In this document: positions 49,551-60,110 of the stretch, one piece after another
Layout of the letters: each line of letters starts with the position of its first letter
Numbering within the stretch: the stretch's first letter is position 1
From: Photobacterium piscicola
Lineage (GTDB): Bacteria; Pseudomonadota; Gammaproteobacteria; Enterobacterales; Vibrionaceae
Assembly: GCF_900166965.1 (NCBI RefSeq)
Contig: NZ_FUZI01000013.1
Location: forward strand, 1-64,000
Length of the DNA: 64,000 nucleotides
Direction of reading: 5' to 3'
Notes under the pieces: model-generated
The model's database searches: none
What the model saw: the letters and a program-made list of their open reading frames with translations, nothing else
Told to the model about the DNA's origin: nothing
Position numbers and translations under genes: made by a program

Positions 49551-49922
49551 ATGGCTGAACGTAAACAAGAAATGGCGCTACGTATCAAAGAAGCGCGAGA
49601 ATGGAAAGGTTTAACCCAAGTCTATATGGCACAGCAGTTAAAAGTGGCTCGCCAAACCTATTTAGATTTAGAAACGGGTAAAACTGAGCCTAAAGTTCGC
49701 TTATTGGTGGAAATATCAGAGCTTACAGAAAGACCATTAACGTGGTTTATTTATGGTGATTTAGGGCTTGATATTATTGAGAACGAATACAAAGAAGAAA
49801 TTGATCAATTGGTGCAGTGTTTTGGTTGTCTACCTCATTCAGCAAGGAAAATGATTTTGCAGCAGAGTATTCAGTTAGCGCAGTTTATGACGGAGTATAC
49901 GCGTACGATCCCGCGTCGATGA
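49551..49922 (+). CDS. XRE-family helix-turn-helix regulator
   Basis: The 123-aa protein has a Cro/CI-type HTH in residues 11-65 (IKEAREWKGLTQVYMAQQLK, VARQTYLDLETGKTEPKVRL). A C-terminal part follows (VQCFGCLPHSARKMILQQSI) that I do not recognise. GGTGGAG precedes the ATG. It converges on the ilv operon. No toxin partner is adjacent, so it is not an obvious antitoxin. Target genes are unknown. Confidence 0.8.
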   Translation: MAERKQEMALRIKEAREWKGLTQVYMAQQLKVARQTYLDLETGKTEPKVRLLVEISELTERPLTWFIYGDLGLDIIENEYKEEIDQLVQCFGCLPHSARKMILQQSIQLAQFMTEYTRTIPRR

Positions 49923-49935
49923 TAATATTGCAGAG

Positions 49936-49960
49936 AAAAAAAGCAGCACTAAGGCTGCTT
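49936..49960 (-). terminator. Rho-independent terminator of the ilv operon
   Basis: On the minus strand AAGCAGC and GCTGCTT flank a 6-nt loop and are followed by T-runs, 10 nt past the ilvA stop. It also lies in the convergent gap after the XRE gene. Confidence 0.85.
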
Positions 49961-49970
49961 AATGGTGTCG

Positions 49971-51524
49971 CTATTGGGCGAGAAAAAACTTATATGCGGG
50001 GTTGTCAGTTTCATCATGCCAGTGGTAACCCAGCTTACGTAAATGGCAGGTAAATGATAGCAAGTCATGATCGGCTAATTCAAAGCCACATAAGACTCGG
50101 CCATAATCTGCACCATGGTTACGGTAATTAAATAAGCTAATATTCCATTGCCCACCTAAGGTCGATAAGAATTTAGCTAAAGCGCCGGGATATTCAGGAA
50201 ACTCAAAACTATACAAGCGTTCTTGCAATGGTTTTGATGGTCGGCCACCGATCATATACCGCACATGAACCTTGGCCATTTCATCATCGGATAAATCCAT
50301 AACGGGATATCCTCCCTGATGTAGATCGGCAATAATTTGATCTAATTCAGGTTGTCCTTGAAGTAAGCGTACTCCAACAAAGACATTGGCTAATTTGCTG
50401 TCGTTGTAACGGTAGTTAAACTCGGTGACTGCTCGCCCGCCAATGAGGTGGCAAAATTCAAGAAATGCCCCTGGACGTTCAGGAATAGTAACCGCCAATA
50501 ACCCTTCACGTTTTTCACTTAACTCACACCGCTCTGAAACATAGCGTAAGCCATGAAAGTTAAGGTTAGCTCCAGATAAAATGGCCCCTAAATGACGCTG
50601 CTGCAGTTGCTGTTGTTCGGCATATTTTTTTAAACCGGCAAGTGACAATGCTCCCGAAGGTTCAGCAATGGCACGTGTGTCTTCAAAAATATCTTTTACT
50701 GCGGCACAAATTTCATCACTGCTAACTGTGATCACATCATCAAGATATTGTTCACATAAACGGAAAGTTTCATCGCCAATACGTTTTACTGCAACGCCAT
50801 CGGCAAACATACCCACTTGATCCAGTGTGACGGGTTGTCCTGCATCTAAAGCTGCTTTTAAACAGGCAGAGTCTTCTGCCTCGACACCGATCACTTTAAT
50901 TTCGGGTAACAATTGTTTAAGTAATACCGACACTCCCGCGGCTAAACCACCACCGCCAACAGGCACAAACACATAGTCAAGGTGACCATTTTGTTGGATC
51001 AGTTCAATCCCTATCGTGCCTTGTCCAGCAATGATAGCGGGGTGATCAAACGGTGGAATAAATGTATAACCATGTTGTTGAGCGAGCATTTCCGCATGAG
51101 TTTTTGCTTCATCAAAATTATTACCATGCAGGATCACGTTGCCGCCAAAACCACGTACGGCATCAACTTTAATATCCGGTGTGGTACGTGGCATAACAAT
51201 GGTGGCACTGACCCCTAACTTTTGGCTTGATAGGGCCAACCCCTGTGCATGGTTGCCCGCAGATGCTGCAATGACGCCTGCTTGACGCTGAGGCTCCGTC
51301 AGTTGAGTCATCATGTTATAAGCGCCGCGCAGTTTAAAAGAATGCACCGGTTGGCGATCTTCACGTTTGAGCTGAACATGATTACCGATACGCTCACTGA
51401 GACGGGTCATGTTTTGTAATGGTGTGACTTGTGCCACCTCATACACGGGGGCGCGTAAGATATTACGCAGATAATCAGCTCCGCTCAGTAAATATTGGTC
51501 GCTAGCAAGTTTGACATCGATCAT
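49971..51524 (-). CDS. ilvA: Threonine dehydratase, biosynthetic
   Basis: The 517-aa PLP enzyme (E. coli 514 aa) deaminates threonine to 2-oxobutanoate, the entry to isoleucine. The PLP lysine is in HSFKLRGAYNMM (about residue 62) and the glycine loop is VPVGGGGLAAG. Two C-terminal ACT-like domains (about 335-510: PERPGAFLEFC, PEYPGALAKFL) carry isoleucine feedback control. ilvD ends 4 nt upstream. Last gene of ilvGMEDA. Confidence 0.97.
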   Translation of the reverse strand: MIDVKLASDQYLLSGADYLRNILRAPVYEVAQVTPLQNMTRLSERIGNHVQLKREDRQPVHSFKLRGAYNMMTQLTEPQRQAGVIAASAGNHAQGLALSSQKLGVSATIVMPRTTPDIKVDAVRGFGGNVILHGNNFDEAKTHAEMLAQQHGYTFIPPFDHPAIIAGQGTIGIELIQQNGHLDYVFVPVGGGGLAAGVSVLLKQLLPEIKVIGVEAEDSACLKAALDAGQPVTLDQVGMFADGVAVKRIGDETFRLCEQYLDDVITVSSDEICAAVKDIFEDTRAIAEPSGALSLAGLKKYAEQQQLQQRHLGAILSGANLNFHGLRYVSERCELSEKREGLLAVTIPERPGAFLEFCHLIGGRAVTEFNYRYNDSKLANVFVGVRLLQGQPELDQIIADLHQGGYPVMDLSDDEMAKVHVRYMIGGRPSKPLQERLYSFEFPEYPGALAKFLSTLGGQWNISLFNYRNHGADYGRVLCGFELADHDLLSFTCHLRKLGYHWHDETDNPAYKFFLAQ

Positions 51525-51528
51525 CAGG

Positions 51529-53370
51529 TTATCCTTCTAGCTTTGATTTATCACGTACGGCGCCTTTGTCAGCACTGGTTGCGAGTAGCGCATAGGCTTT
51601 AAGTGCTAATGACACCTGACGTTCGCGATCGACAGGTTTCCAGCCGCGTAATTCAGTTTCTGCACGGCGAGTGGCGAGAGTGGCATCATCAACCAATAAG
51701 TTGATACTGCGATTAGGAATATCAATCGCGATCATATCGCCACTATTAATTAAGCCAATAGTACCGCCACTAGCAGCCTCAGGTGACACATGACCAATCG
51801 ATAATCCCGAGGTGCCGCCAGAGAATCGACCATCAGTGATTAGGGCGCACTCTTTACCCAGCCCCATTGATTTTAAGTAGGTGGTTGGATACAACATTTC
51901 TTGCATTCCTGGGCCACCTTTCGGGCCTTCATAGCGGATCACAACCACATCCCCTGCTTTGACTTTGCCACCTAAAATGCCTTCAACTGCAGTATCTTGG
52001 CTCTCAAATACCACCGCCGGTCCGGTAAAGGTTAGGCAACTTTCATCAACACCTGCGGTTTTAACGATACAGCCATCAAGCGCCATATTGCCAGATAACA
52101 CCGCCAATCCACCTTCATCACTAAACGCAAATTCTCGACTACGAATACAGCCATGTTGACGATCATCATCAAGGGTGTCCCAGCGACAGTTTTGTGAAAA
52201 CGCTTTAGTGGTACGAATGCCAGCAGGACCGGCGCGGAAGAAATCTTTTACTGCTTGAGATTGAGTTTGGACAATATCGTAATGGCGCAGACTTTCGGCA
52301 AAGGTTTCACTCAAAATATTATGGCATTGGTTATGGAATAATCCGGCGCGATCAAGTTCTCCTAAAATGGCATAAACGCCACCCGCACGGTGAACATCTT
52401 CCATATGGTATTTAGGGGTTGAAGGGGCAACTTTACACAGTTGAGGCACGCGACGTGACATTTGATCAATATCCGCCATGGTGAAATCCACTTCACCTTC
52501 TTGAGCGGCGGCCAATAAATGTAAGACGGTATTACTAGAACCACCCATTGCAATATCGAGTGCCATCGCATTTTCAAAAGCTTGTTTATTGGCAATATTA
52601 CGCGGTAATGCACTGGCGTCATCTTGTTCATAATAACGTTTAGTCAGCGCCACAATGCGTTTGCCAGCATTGATAAATAACTGTTCACGATCCGCATGTG
52701 TTGCCAGCATTGAGCCATTACCCGGTTGGCTTAAGCCTAACGCTTCTGTTAAACAGTTCATCGAGTTAGCGGTAAACATTCCTGAACATGAACCACAGGT
52801 TGGGCAGGCGGATCGTTCGATCTGCTCACTTTGTTCGTCAGAAACAGAAGGATCCGCACCTTGGATCATCGCATCAACCAAGTCAAGTTTGATCACTTGC
52901 TCTGAAAGCTTCGTTTTGCCTGCTTCCATTGGACCGCCAGAAACAAAAATTACCGGAATATTTAACCGCAATGAGGCCATTAACATTCCAGGGGTGATTT
53001 TGTCACAGTTAGAGATACACACCATGGCATCGGCGCAATGAGCATTGACCATGTATTCAACTGAATCGGCAATGAGTTCGCGAGATGGCAATGAATACAG
53101 CATCCCGCCATGACCCATTGCGATACCGTCATCAACCGCGATGGTATTGAATTCTTTGGCGATGCCTCCTGCTTGCTCAATCTGTTCGGCAACTAACTGT
53201 CCCAAATCTTTTAAGTGAACATGACCGGGTACAAATTGAGTAAACGAGTTCACTACCGCAATAATCGGTTTGCCAAAATCTTGATCTTTAACTCCTGTTG
53301 CGCGCCATAATGCGCGTGCACCTGCCATATTTCGGCCATGAGTTGTGGTTGCTGAGCGGTACTTAGGCAT
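51529..53370 (-). CDS. ilvD: Dihydroxy-acid dehydratase
   Basis: The 613-aa Fe-S enzyme (E. coli 616 aa) makes 2-oxo acids in valine and isoleucine synthesis. The cluster cysteines lie in [19 protein letters not shown] and [20 protein letters not shown], with [20 protein letters not shown] near the C-terminus. It is separated from ilvE by 73 nt that contain a perfect hairpin. Confidence 0.98.
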   Translation of the reverse strand: MPKYRSATTTHGRNMAGARALWRATGVKDQDFGKPIIAVVNSFTQFVPGHVHLKDLGQLVAEQIEQAGGIAKEFNTIAVDDGIAMGHGGMLYSLPSRELIADSVEYMVNAHCADAMVCISNCDKITPGMLMASLRLNIPVIFVSGGPMEAGKTKLSEQVIKLDLVDAMIQGADPSVSDEQSEQIERSACPTCGSCSGMFTANSMNCLTEALGLSQPGNGSMLATHADREQLFINAGKRIVALTKRYYEQDDASALPRNIANKQAFENAMALDIAMGGSSNTVLHLLAAAQEGEVDFTMADIDQMSRRVPQLCKVAPSTPKYHMEDVHRAGGVYAILGELDRAGLFHNQCHNILSETFAESLRHYDIVQTQSQAVKDFFRAGPAGIRTTKAFSQNCRWDTLDDDRQHGCIRSREFAFSDEGGLAVLSGNMALDGCIVKTAGVDESCLTFTGPAVVFESQDTAVEGILGGKVKAGDVVVIRYEGPKGGPGMQEMLYPTTYLKSMGLGKECALITDGRFSGGTSGLSIGHVSPEAASGGTIGLINSGDMIAIDIPNRSINLLVDDATLATRRAETELRGWKPVDRERQVSLALKAYALLATSADKGAVRDKSKLEG

Positions 53371-53391
53371 AACAATAAAATCCTTTTTAGC

Positions 53392-53414
53392 TCAGCCATC
53401 GTCACGATGGCTGA
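53392..53414 (-). repeat. Perfect hairpin between ilvE and ilvD
   Basis: TCAGCCATCG and CGATGGCTGA form a 10-bp perfect stem with a 3-nt loop, in the 73-nt gap. No T-run follows it in the operon direction. It may mark mRNA processing or partial termination inside ilvGMEDA. Confidence 0.75.
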
Positions 53415-53443
53415 CGTCATTAATTAACGCAAACTGTGGCGTA

Positions 53444-54376
53444 TTATTTGGCAGGGTATACGTAGTCTAACCAACCCCATTTATCGTCGGTTTCACCGTT
53501 AAAGAGCCCAAAATAATCAGTTTGTAGTTGGTGGGTAATCGGCCCGCGTTTACCTGCTCCAACCGTAATTTTATCCACGCTACGAACAGGAACGATTTCA
53601 GCCGCCGTGCCAGTCATGAACACTTCATCGGCTAGGTAAAGGGCTTCTCGAGCGATGTTTTCTTCTCGTACTTCATAGCCTCGTTCTTTGGCGAGTACCA
53701 TGATGGTATCGCGAGTAATACCCGGTAAGATTGCACTGGTGGTTGGTGGGGTTGAAAGTACGCTATTACGCACTACAAAAATATTTTCGCCTGCGCCTTC
53801 TGAAAGATAACCATCAACACTTAAAGCTATGCCTTCGGCATACCCGTGGCGACGGGCTTCACTGCCAACAAGCAGTGATGATAAGTAGTTACCGCCAGCT
53901 TTAGCTGCGGTTGGAATGGTATTAGGCGCGGCGCGGTTCCAGCTCGAAATCATCGCATCGACGCCATTTTCTAATGCTTGTTCACCTAAATATGAACCCC
54001 ATGGGAAAGCGGCAACAATCAGATCCATGATGGTATCAACCGGAGGACAGACGCCTAAACCAACATTACCCACATAACCTAATGGGCGAATATAGGCTGA
54101 ATTAAGTTTGTTGACGCGAATGGTTTCACGGCAAATTTCCATCAGTTGATCACAGCTATAAGGAATCGGAAAGCGATAGATTTTGGCGGAATTAAGCAAG
54201 CGTTGCATGTGTTCAGAGTGGCGAAAAACTGCCGGTCCTTGTGGTGTGTCATAACAACGAATACCTTCAAAAACAGAGGTGCCATAATGCATTGCATGGG
54301 TAAGAACGTGAACATTGGCTTCTGCCCAAGGTACGATGTTACCGTTAAACCAAATAAAATCAGCGGTGTTTGCCAT
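53444..54376 (-). CDS. ilvE: Branched-chain amino acid aminotransferase
   Basis: The 310-aa class IV PLP enzyme (E. coli 309 aa) carries out the last step to valine, leucine and isoleucine. It starts with FIWFNGNIVPWAEANVHVL. The PLP lysine is in AAKAGGNYLSSLL, and the class signature SEGAGENIFVV is present. AAAGGGA precedes the ATG; ilvM ends 20 nt upstream. Confidence 0.97.
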   Translation of the reverse strand: MANTADFIWFNGNIVPWAEANVHVLTHAMHYGTSVFEGIRCYDTPQGPAVFRHSEHMQRLLNSAKIYRFPIPYSCDQLMEICRETIRVNKLNSAYIRPLGYVGNVGLGVCPPVDTIMDLIVAAFPWGSYLGEQALENGVDAMISSWNRAAPNTIPTAAKAGGNYLSSLLVGSEARRHGYAEGIALSVDGYLSEGAGENIFVVRNSVLSTPPTTSAILPGITRDTIMVLAKERGYEVREENIAREALYLADEVFMTGTAAEIVPVRSVDKITVGAGKRGPITHQLQTDYFGLFNGETDDKWGWLDYVYPAK

Positions 54377-54396
54377 GGTGAATTCCCTTTTTAAAT

Positions 54397-54645
54397 TTAA
54401 TCCAAATTTTCGATTTGTGAGGTCGTAACGGTGGTTACATCCCAGAGTTTTTCTATTTGATTGATCAGAATGCTAATCGGGCGATCACTATCAACAATAA
54501 TTTCTATCGCGGCGATATTACTATGATGATTTTGGGTCGCATCCACTTTCTTGATCACAAATCCACGATGGCGAATGACCCGTAAAATACGTTCAAGTAA
54601 TACCGGTTTATCGTTCGCTTTAATGGTAATTAAATATCTATCCAT
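54397..54645 (-). CDS. ilvM: Acetolactate synthase II small subunit
   Basis: An 82-aa ACT-domain subunit (E. coli 87 aa) with the pattern NDKPVLLERILRVIRHRGF. It stabilises and activates IlvG. It starts 3 nt after the ilvG stop, so the two are translationally coupled. Confidence 0.94.
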   Translation of the reverse strand: MDRYLITIKANDKPVLLERILRVIRHRGFVIKKVDATQNHHSNIAAIEIIVDSDRPISILINQIEKLWDVTTVTTSQIENLD

Positions 54646-54648
54646 GAT

Positions 54649-56295
54649 TTATGTGTTCTCCAGCATATCCTGATTTGCCGCACCTGGTGGCACCAGTGGC
54701 CATACATTTTGTTCTTCATCAATAACCACATGTAACAAATAGGCACTACTGCTTGCTAGCATTTCAGCTAATGCGGGAGCAACTTCTTCTTTACGAGTAA
54801 TGGTTTTACCTGGAATATCAAATGCACGCGCGAGCATTACAAAATCAGGATTATCATCCAAAATTGTTTCACTGTGGCGACCATCAAAAAACAGTGATTG
54901 CCATTGACGTACCATGCCTAAACGTTGGTTATTAATCAGCACCATTTTGACTGGAATTTGGCGGCGTTTAAGGGTGCCAAGTTCTTGTACGTTCATCATA
55001 AATGAACCATCACCCGAGATTAATATCGACTGAGAATCTGGGCGTGCAACACTGGCTCCCATCGCTGCAGGTAAGCCAAAACCCATAGTGCCAAGTCCAG
55101 CCGAGGTAATGTAATTTTGAGGTTCACGTGGTTGAATGTGCTGTGCTGCCCACATTTGATGTTGGCCAACATCGGTCGAAACGATGCTGTTATTTGGCAT
55201 CATGTCTGATAGTTGTTTGAGCAGTAAAGGCGCATAAATTAACTCTCCTGGGTGGTCATAACGCCATTTACCGATCTGGCGTAGATGTTCACTATGAGTT
55301 AACCAGCGGCTGATATCTTGCCCAAGTTCAAGTTGCGGCAAAATAACATTAATGTCCCCGCGTAAAGATGCATTAGCATGACGCAGTTTATTAAATTCTG
55401 CGGCATCAATATCAAGGTGGATCACCTTGGCGTGAGGGGCAAAGGTATCCAATTTGCCGGTAACACGATCATCAAATCGTGCGCCAACAACGATTAATAA
55501 ATCAGACTCTTGTACGATTAAATTTGCTGCTTTAGTCCCATGCATTCCCAACATACCAAGGTAATGTGGATCATGACGGGCGACTGAGCCTAAGCCTTTA
55601 AGAGTACTGACTGACGGCATAGGATTAAGGGTTAAAAATTGACGCAGTGTCGCGGTTGCTTGGGCTATTTGTACTCCACCACCGACATACAGCACGGGTC
55701 GCTGACATTGTGCCAATAATTGTTGCGCCATCTCGATAGCGGCAGTTGTCGCTATTGGTAACGGGGGCGGAATTACTGTTGGAAGTACCATTGTTGGTGC
55801 TGTTGCCAGTTGCACATCTTTGGCGATATCAACAATAACGGGCCCAGGACGGCCACTTTGGGCAACCACAAAAGCTTCCGCTAATGTGGGGGCGAGCTCG
55901 TTAATATCAGTCACTAAATAACTGTGCTTAGTACATGACAGTGACATGCCAATCACATCCATTTCTTGAAAAGCATCAGTCCCTATGTGCGAGCTTGCCA
56001 CTTGACCGGTAATGGCGACTAATGGCACTGAATCCATTAAAGCGTCAGCTAATCCTGTGACTAGATTGGTTGCACCCGGCCCTGATGTTGCCATGCAGAC
56101 CGCAACACTTTGGGTCGCCCGTGCCATGCCAATAGCTGCCATCGCAGCCCCTTGTTCATGGCGACATAAAATGTGCTCCACTCCACCATCATAAAGTGCA
56201 TCATAGATGGGCATGATGGCGCCGCCCGGATAGCCAAAGATGGTTGTTATTCCCTGCTGTTGCAGCGCTTGTACGACTAACTCTGCCCCTGTCAT
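54649..56295 (-). CDS. ilvG: Acetolactate synthase II large subunit
   Basis: The 548-aa ThDP enzyme, the same size as intact E. coli IlvG. It has [20 protein letters not shown] with the catalytic glutamate in [12 protein letters not shown]. The ThDP/Mg motif is [16 protein letters not shown], then [13 protein letters not shown]. The frame is intact, unlike the frameshifted ilvG of E. coli K-12, so valine-insensitive AHAS II is expected. Confidence 0.97.
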   Translation of the reverse strand: MTGAELVVQALQQQGITTIFGYPGGAIMPIYDALYDGGVEHILCRHEQGAAMAAIGMARATQSVAVCMATSGPGATNLVTGLADALMDSVPLVAITGQVASSHIGTDAFQEMDVIGMSLSCTKHSYLVTDINELAPTLAEAFVVAQSGRPGPVIVDIAKDVQLATAPTMVLPTVIPPPLPIATTAAIEMAQQLLAQCQRPVLYVGGGVQIAQATATLRQFLTLNPMPSVSTLKGLGSVARHDPHYLGMLGMHGTKAANLIVQESDLLIVVGARFDDRVTGKLDTFAPHAKVIHLDIDAAEFNKLRHANASLRGDINVILPQLELGQDISRWLTHSEHLRQIGKWRYDHPGELIYAPLLLKQLSDMMPNNSIVSTDVGQHQMWAAQHIQPREPQNYITSAGLGTMGFGLPAAMGASVARPDSQSILISGDGSFMMNVQELGTLKRRQIPVKMVLINNQRLGMVRQWQSLFFDGRHSETILDDNPDFVMLARAFDIPGKTITRKEEVAPALAEMLASSSAYLLHVVIDEEQNVWPLVPPGAANQDMLENT

Positions 56296-56360
56296 CGCTG
56301 CTCCTTGCGTATGTAACTAAAATCAAATCAATGCTGATTACGATTTAAATTTGCTGATTT

Positions 56361-56395
56361 AAAAAAGCCCCCGAACTTTTCAGTGCGGGGGCTTT
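56361..56395 (-). terminator. ilv attenuator terminator
   Basis: On the minus strand AAAGCCCCCG pairs with CGGGGGCTTT across a 12-nt loop and is followed by T6. It lies between the leader peptide and ilvG. When charged Ile/Val/Leu tRNA is scarce, the ribosome stalls in the leader and this hairpin should be replaced by an antiterminator. Confidence 0.92.
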
Positions 56396-56412
56396 ACTGT
56401 GTTTTGGTCGCA

Positions 56413-56502
56413 TTAACGTACGCCTACACATCCCCTGCGCGGTGAAATAATCACCACGACGACGTTAATAATGAGTACGAGGGATGTTGCGATTGTATGC
56501 AT
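56413..56502 (-). CDS. ilvL: ilv operon leader peptide
   Basis: A 29-aa reading frame on the minus strand contains the run LVLIINVVVVIIS, i.e. 11 Leu/Val/Ile in 13 residues, as expected for attenuation by branched-chain aminoacyl-tRNAs. It lies 18 nt before the attenuator hairpin and 117 nt before ilvG. E. coli IlvL has the similar LVVISVVVIII. Upstream, 56503-56685 should hold the ilv promoter (GTGACG, 18 bp, TATGTA is a weak candidate) and the divergent comM start. Confidence 0.9.
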   Translation of the reverse strand: MHTIATSLVLIINVVVVIISPRRGCVGVR

Positions 56503-56685
56503 AATTGTCCAACTTTTATTGTTTAGTTGTTGCTATACATAAGTGGTAACACAGATCTTCGTCACATGACAAGCAAAAAATTTGGTTTTATAAGTAATTT
56601 CGCAGCATTAATGGGGCTTTGATGTAACACCTTCGATAAATTTCATTAACCCCATGGTGTAAATTACCAGTCAGTGGAGTCATCA

Positions 56686-58215
56686 ATGACACTTGCTATT
56701 GTTCATAGTCGCGCTTGTGTGGGCGTGGAAGCCCCACCAGTAACAGTTGAGGTCCATTTAAGTAATGGAATGCCCAGTTTCACACTGGTTGGTTTACCAG
56801 AAACTACCGTAAAAGAAGCTAAAGATCGTGTACGAAGCGCGATTATCAATGCTCAATTTGAATTTCCATCACGGCGAATTACAGTCAATTTAGCCCCTGC
56901 TGATTTACCCAAAGAAGGTGGACGGTTTGACTTACCGATTGCGCTTGGCATTTTAGCGGCATCAGGGCAAATTCCTTCTGATAAATTAGCGCAGTATGAG
57001 TTTATTGGTGAATTAGCATTATCGGGTGATTTACGGGCTGTTAAAGGTGCATTACCGGCGGCATTGGCTGCATTAAAAGCCAAGCGGTGTTTAATTGTGC
57101 CTGACCATAATGGTGATCAAGTGGCGTTAGTGGCGCAAAAACAACATAAATCAGCCCCTAGTTTGTTAGCTGTATGTGGTTTTTTGTGTGGTCAGCAACA
57201 GTTACAGTTATATCTTCAACCGCATGTGATAACGCCTGCAACTACGAATGAACAACGTGATATGCAAGATATTATTGGTCAACAACAAGGAAAACGCGCT
57301 TTAGAAATAGCTGCCGCGGGAAGTCATAATTTATTGCTACTTGGTCCACCAGGCACAGGAAAAACTATGTTGGCTTCTCGTTTACGGGATTTATTACCAC
57401 CAATGACCCACGAAGAAGCCATTGAAACCGCCGCGGTAGCTTCTTTGACTCAGCAATCATTGCATCAAGGTAATTGGCTTAACCGCCCTTTTCGTACACC
57501 GCACCATTCAAGTTCAATGGCAGCCCTTGTAGGTGGGGGCTCAGTGCCTAAACCGGGTGAAATTTCACTCGCGCACAATGGGCTATTATTTTTAGATGAA
57601 ATGCCTGAATTTGAGAGAAAAGTGCTAGATTCATTGCGTGAGCCGTTAGAGTCAGGACAAATTGTAATTTCACGAGCAACGGCAAAAACGACCTTTCCCG
57701 CTCGGTTTCAATTAATAGGTGCATTAAACCCTAGCCCGACAGGGTATTACGAAGGCAACCAATCTCGAACTAACCCGCAAGCTATTTTACGTTATTTAAG
57801 CCGTTTATCGGGACCATTGCTAGATCGGTTTGATATGTCATTAGAAATTCCCGCATTGCCCCGTGGCACACTAACCACTGGAGGTGATCGTGGAGAACCG
57901 AGTTCAGTTATTAAGGCGCGAGTTGATCAGGCTCGTGAGCGCATGCTGGCCCGTTGTGGCAAGGTAAATGCCTTACTTTCGACCCGTGAATTAGATAAAT
58001 ATTGCGGATTATCGTTTAAAGACGCCGAGTTTTTAGAAAATGCATTGCATCAACTTGGATTATCGATTCGTGCTTATCATCGTATTATTAAGGTTGCGCG
58101 TACGATTGCAGATTTGGCCGAGCAGGATCAGATTCAGCGTTCACATCTAGCTGAAGCATTAGGGTATCGAGCGATGGATAGATTGTTGAAACAACTTAGC
58201 AGTCAGGTCATTTAA
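56686..58215 (+). CDS. comM: Mg-chelatase-like ATPase ComM/YifB
   Basis: The 509-aa AAA+ protein (E. coli YifB 506 aa) is a branch-migration helicase that promotes integration of DNA in natural transformation. It has an N-terminal Lon-like fold (MTLAIVHSRACVGVEAPPV, PADLPKEGGRFDLPIALGIL). Walker A is LGPPGTGKTMLASRL near residue 220, Walker B LLFLDEMPEF, then a C-terminal Mg-chelatase region. ATG 56686 has GGAG upstream; a GTG lies 4 codons earlier. Confidence 0.94.
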   Translation: MTLAIVHSRACVGVEAPPVTVEVHLSNGMPSFTLVGLPETTVKEAKDRVRSAIINAQFEFPSRRITVNLAPADLPKEGGRFDLPIALGILAASGQIPSDKLAQYEFIGELALSGDLRAVKGALPAALAALKAKRCLIVPDHNGDQVALVAQKQHKSAPSLLAVCGFLCGQQQLQLYLQPHVITPATTNEQRDMQDIIGQQQGKRALEIAAAGSHNLLLLGPPGTGKTMLASRLRDLLPPMTHEEAIETAAVASLTQQSLHQGNWLNRPFRTPHHSSSMAALVGGGSVPKPGEISLAHNGLLFLDEMPEFERKVLDSLREPLESGQIVISRATAKTTFPARFQLIGALNPSPTGYYEGNQSRTNPQAILRYLSRLSGPLLDRFDMSLEIPALPRGTLTTGGDRGEPSSVIKARVDQARERMLARCGKVNALLSTRELDKYCGLSFKDAEFLENALHQLGLSIRAYHRIIKVARTIADLAEQDQIQRSHLAEALGYRAMDRLLKQLSSQVI

Positions 58216-58220
58216 AGGAA

Positions 58221-58253
58221 TAACAAAGAGGCTAATTAAAAGCCTCTTTGTTA
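58221..58253. terminator. Probable bidirectional terminator between comM and dsbA
   Basis: TAACAAAGAGGCT and AGCCTCTTTGTTA form a 13-bp perfect stem with a 7-nt loop. T-runs are short on both strands, so efficiency may be modest. Confidence 0.65.
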
Positions 58254-58280
58254 AAGGCAACCGTTGTAAGCTTCGTGGAA

Positions 58281-58883
58281 TTACTTCTTGAGTAAAAAGT
58301 TAACTAATTCAAAATATTCGTCAGCTGATTTAATTTTGCCCGTTTGAACTAAGTATTTATTATTAACCACTACCGCAGGTACACCCGTTAAGCCTGCATC
58401 TTCAAAGGCTTTATCAAACCGGCTAACCATTGAGTTAACCGCGAAGCTGTTGAATGCACCATCAAACTCAGCGGCAGGTATACCTTCATCAATAAAAATC
58501 TGACGAACTTCTGCTTCGTTTTTTGGTGGTTGATTAAGGGTATGAATACGGTTAAATAATACCGGCACCATTTTATCACTAACGTTTAATACTACCGCCG
58601 TTGCAAATGCTTTACTCATGACTTTACCCATTGGGCCGCCCATAAATGACACGTGCATTTTCTGAAGTTTAGCGTTGTCTGGTAGCTTGGTTTTTAATTC
58701 ACGCATCATTGGCTCAAATTGAAAACAATGTGGGCAATACAATGAGAAAAATTCAGTCACAACAGGGGTTGTTGATTGTGGTTGATCTAATACCTTGTAG
58801 TAGTCGCCTTCCGTAAATTTGGCTGCGTGAACAGAAAAAGACAATAAAGCAGCGCTGACTAGCGCAAGTAAGTTCTTCATCAT
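58281..58883 (-). CDS. dsbA: Thiol:disulfide interchange protein DsbA
   Basis: The 200-aa periplasmic oxidase introduces disulfides into secreted proteins and is reoxidised by DsbB. A signal peptide ends near residue 20 (VHA/A). The active site is C50-P-H-C53 in [15 protein letters not shown] and the cis-proline lies in TGVPAVVVN. It follows srkA by 78 nt, as in the E. coli srkA-dsbA operon. Two adjacent ATGs (58883, 58880) are equally good. Confidence 0.97.
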   Translation of the reverse strand: MMKNLLALVSAALLSFSVHAAKFTEGDYYKVLDQPQSTTPVVTEFFSLYCPHCFQFEPMMRELKTKLPDNAKLQKMHVSFMGGPMGKVMSKAFATAVVLNVSDKMVPVLFNRIHTLNQPPKNEAEVRQIFIDEGIPAAEFDGAFNSFAVNSMVSRFDKAFEDAGLTGVPAVVVNNKYLVQTGKIKSADEYFELVNFLLKK

Positions 58884-58961
58884 TTTGGGGTTCCTGATTA
58901 TCCGTGTCGTTAATTAGATATTAGCTGAGTATAATAATTAATAATGTTATTTTATAGTCAA

Positions 58962-59948
58962 TTACCATTGAGGCATAAGCTGTAATGGTGATTCATTAAG
59001 GCTGAAAATCTGTTCTTTAAAGGCCAAAACTTGGCCTTCCCAATATTTTGCATCGCCAAACCATGGAAAAGCTCGTGGAAATGCTGGATCTTGCCAGCGC
59101 TTTGCTAACCACGCCATATAGTGCACCATTCTTAACGCACGTAAAGGTTCGATTAACTTTAGCTGGCGTGGGTCAAAATCGGCAAATTCATTATAAGCTT
59201 CAACTATTGTATCAAGTTGTGCGAGTTGATCGTGACGTTCACCATTAAGCATCATCCATAAATCTTGAATGGCAGGGCCGTTACGAGCATCATCTAAATC
59301 GACAAACATTGGTCCATCACGCCATAAAATATTGCCAGGATGACAATCACCATGTAGGCGCAAAGCCGGCCAATCAGTTGACCAATGGCTTTCAATTTCT
59401 GTAATTAAGCGATCAAGATCGGCAAAAAAACTGTGTTTTAGGTAATCAGGAATAAAATCGCTATTAGCCAAAATTTGGCGTGGTTGATAAACGTATTCCT
59501 CTAAGCCTAATGTTGGACGATGGACAAAGGGTTGGCGTTTACCGACTTGATGAATACGACCTAAAAAGCGTCCTACCCACTCTAATTGATCAAAGTTATC
59601 GACTTCAAATTGACGCCCACCGACACTTGGAAAAACAGCAAACCGATAGCCATTATAGTGATGTAGCGTGTTGCCATTGATAGCGATAGGCGCTGCGACT
59701 GGAATATCTTGTTGTTCAAGTTCAAGCGTAAACTGATGTTCTTCATCAATTTGGTCATCGCTCCATCGTGCGGGGCGGTAGAACTTAGTCACATAACGTT
59801 GACCATCTTCAGCTTTAAATTGATAGACGCGATTCTCATAACTATTAAGTGCCAATAAACCGGACTCAGCATGTACTTCGACACTATCGAGTGCATCGAG
59901 CAGTACATCTGGGCTGAGATCTGCAAAACTAAAACTTTGTTTTTCCAT
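58962..59948 (-). CDS. srkA: Stress response kinase A (YihE)
   Basis: The 328-aa protein (E. coli SrkA 328 aa) is a choline-kinase-like Ser/Thr kinase that protects against stress-induced death. The ATP-binding part is SYENRVYQFKAEDGQRYVTK. The catalytic loop LHGDCHPGNILW lies near residue 200, followed by the metal-binding FVDLDDA. It is upstream of dsbA in the same direction. Confidence 0.95.
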   Translation of the reverse strand: MEKQSFSFADLSPDVLLDALDSVEVHAESGLLALNSYENRVYQFKAEDGQRYVTKFYRPARWSDDQIDEEHQFTLELEQQDIPVAAPIAINGNTLHHYNGYRFAVFPSVGGRQFEVDNFDQLEWVGRFLGRIHQVGKRQPFVHRPTLGLEEYVYQPRQILANSDFIPDYLKHSFFADLDRLITEIESHWSTDWPALRLHGDCHPGNILWRDGPMFVDLDDARNGPAIQDLWMMLNGERHDQLAQLDTIVEAYNEFADFDPRQLKLIEPLRALRMVHYMAWLAKRWQDPAFPRAFPWFGDAKYWEGQVLAFKEQIFSLNESPLQLMPQW

Positions 59949-60054
59949 GACTGAATCCTGAATCTGGCTTGGAAGAGTGGTTTAGCTTAACCGCGAATAG
60001 AATTAAAACAAATTAAACATGATGGTGATGGCGGAAGAGAAGGATTTTTAGCTA

Positions 60055-60083
60055 TAAAAAAAGCCAGTTAGTCATAACTGGCT
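60055..60083 (-). terminator. Rho-independent terminator after yihD
   Basis: On the minus strand AGCCAGTTA and TAACTGGCT form a 9-bp perfect stem around TGAC, followed by T7. It separates yihD from srkA-dsbA. Confidence 0.92.
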
Positions 60084-60110
60084 CCATAAATAATCGAGTA
60101 GGATTAGTGA

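Noticed and set aside
49551..49922. XRE gene as antitoxin of a toxin-antitoxin pair
   Set aside because: No small partner gene lies on either side; neighbours are glmS and convergent ilvA.
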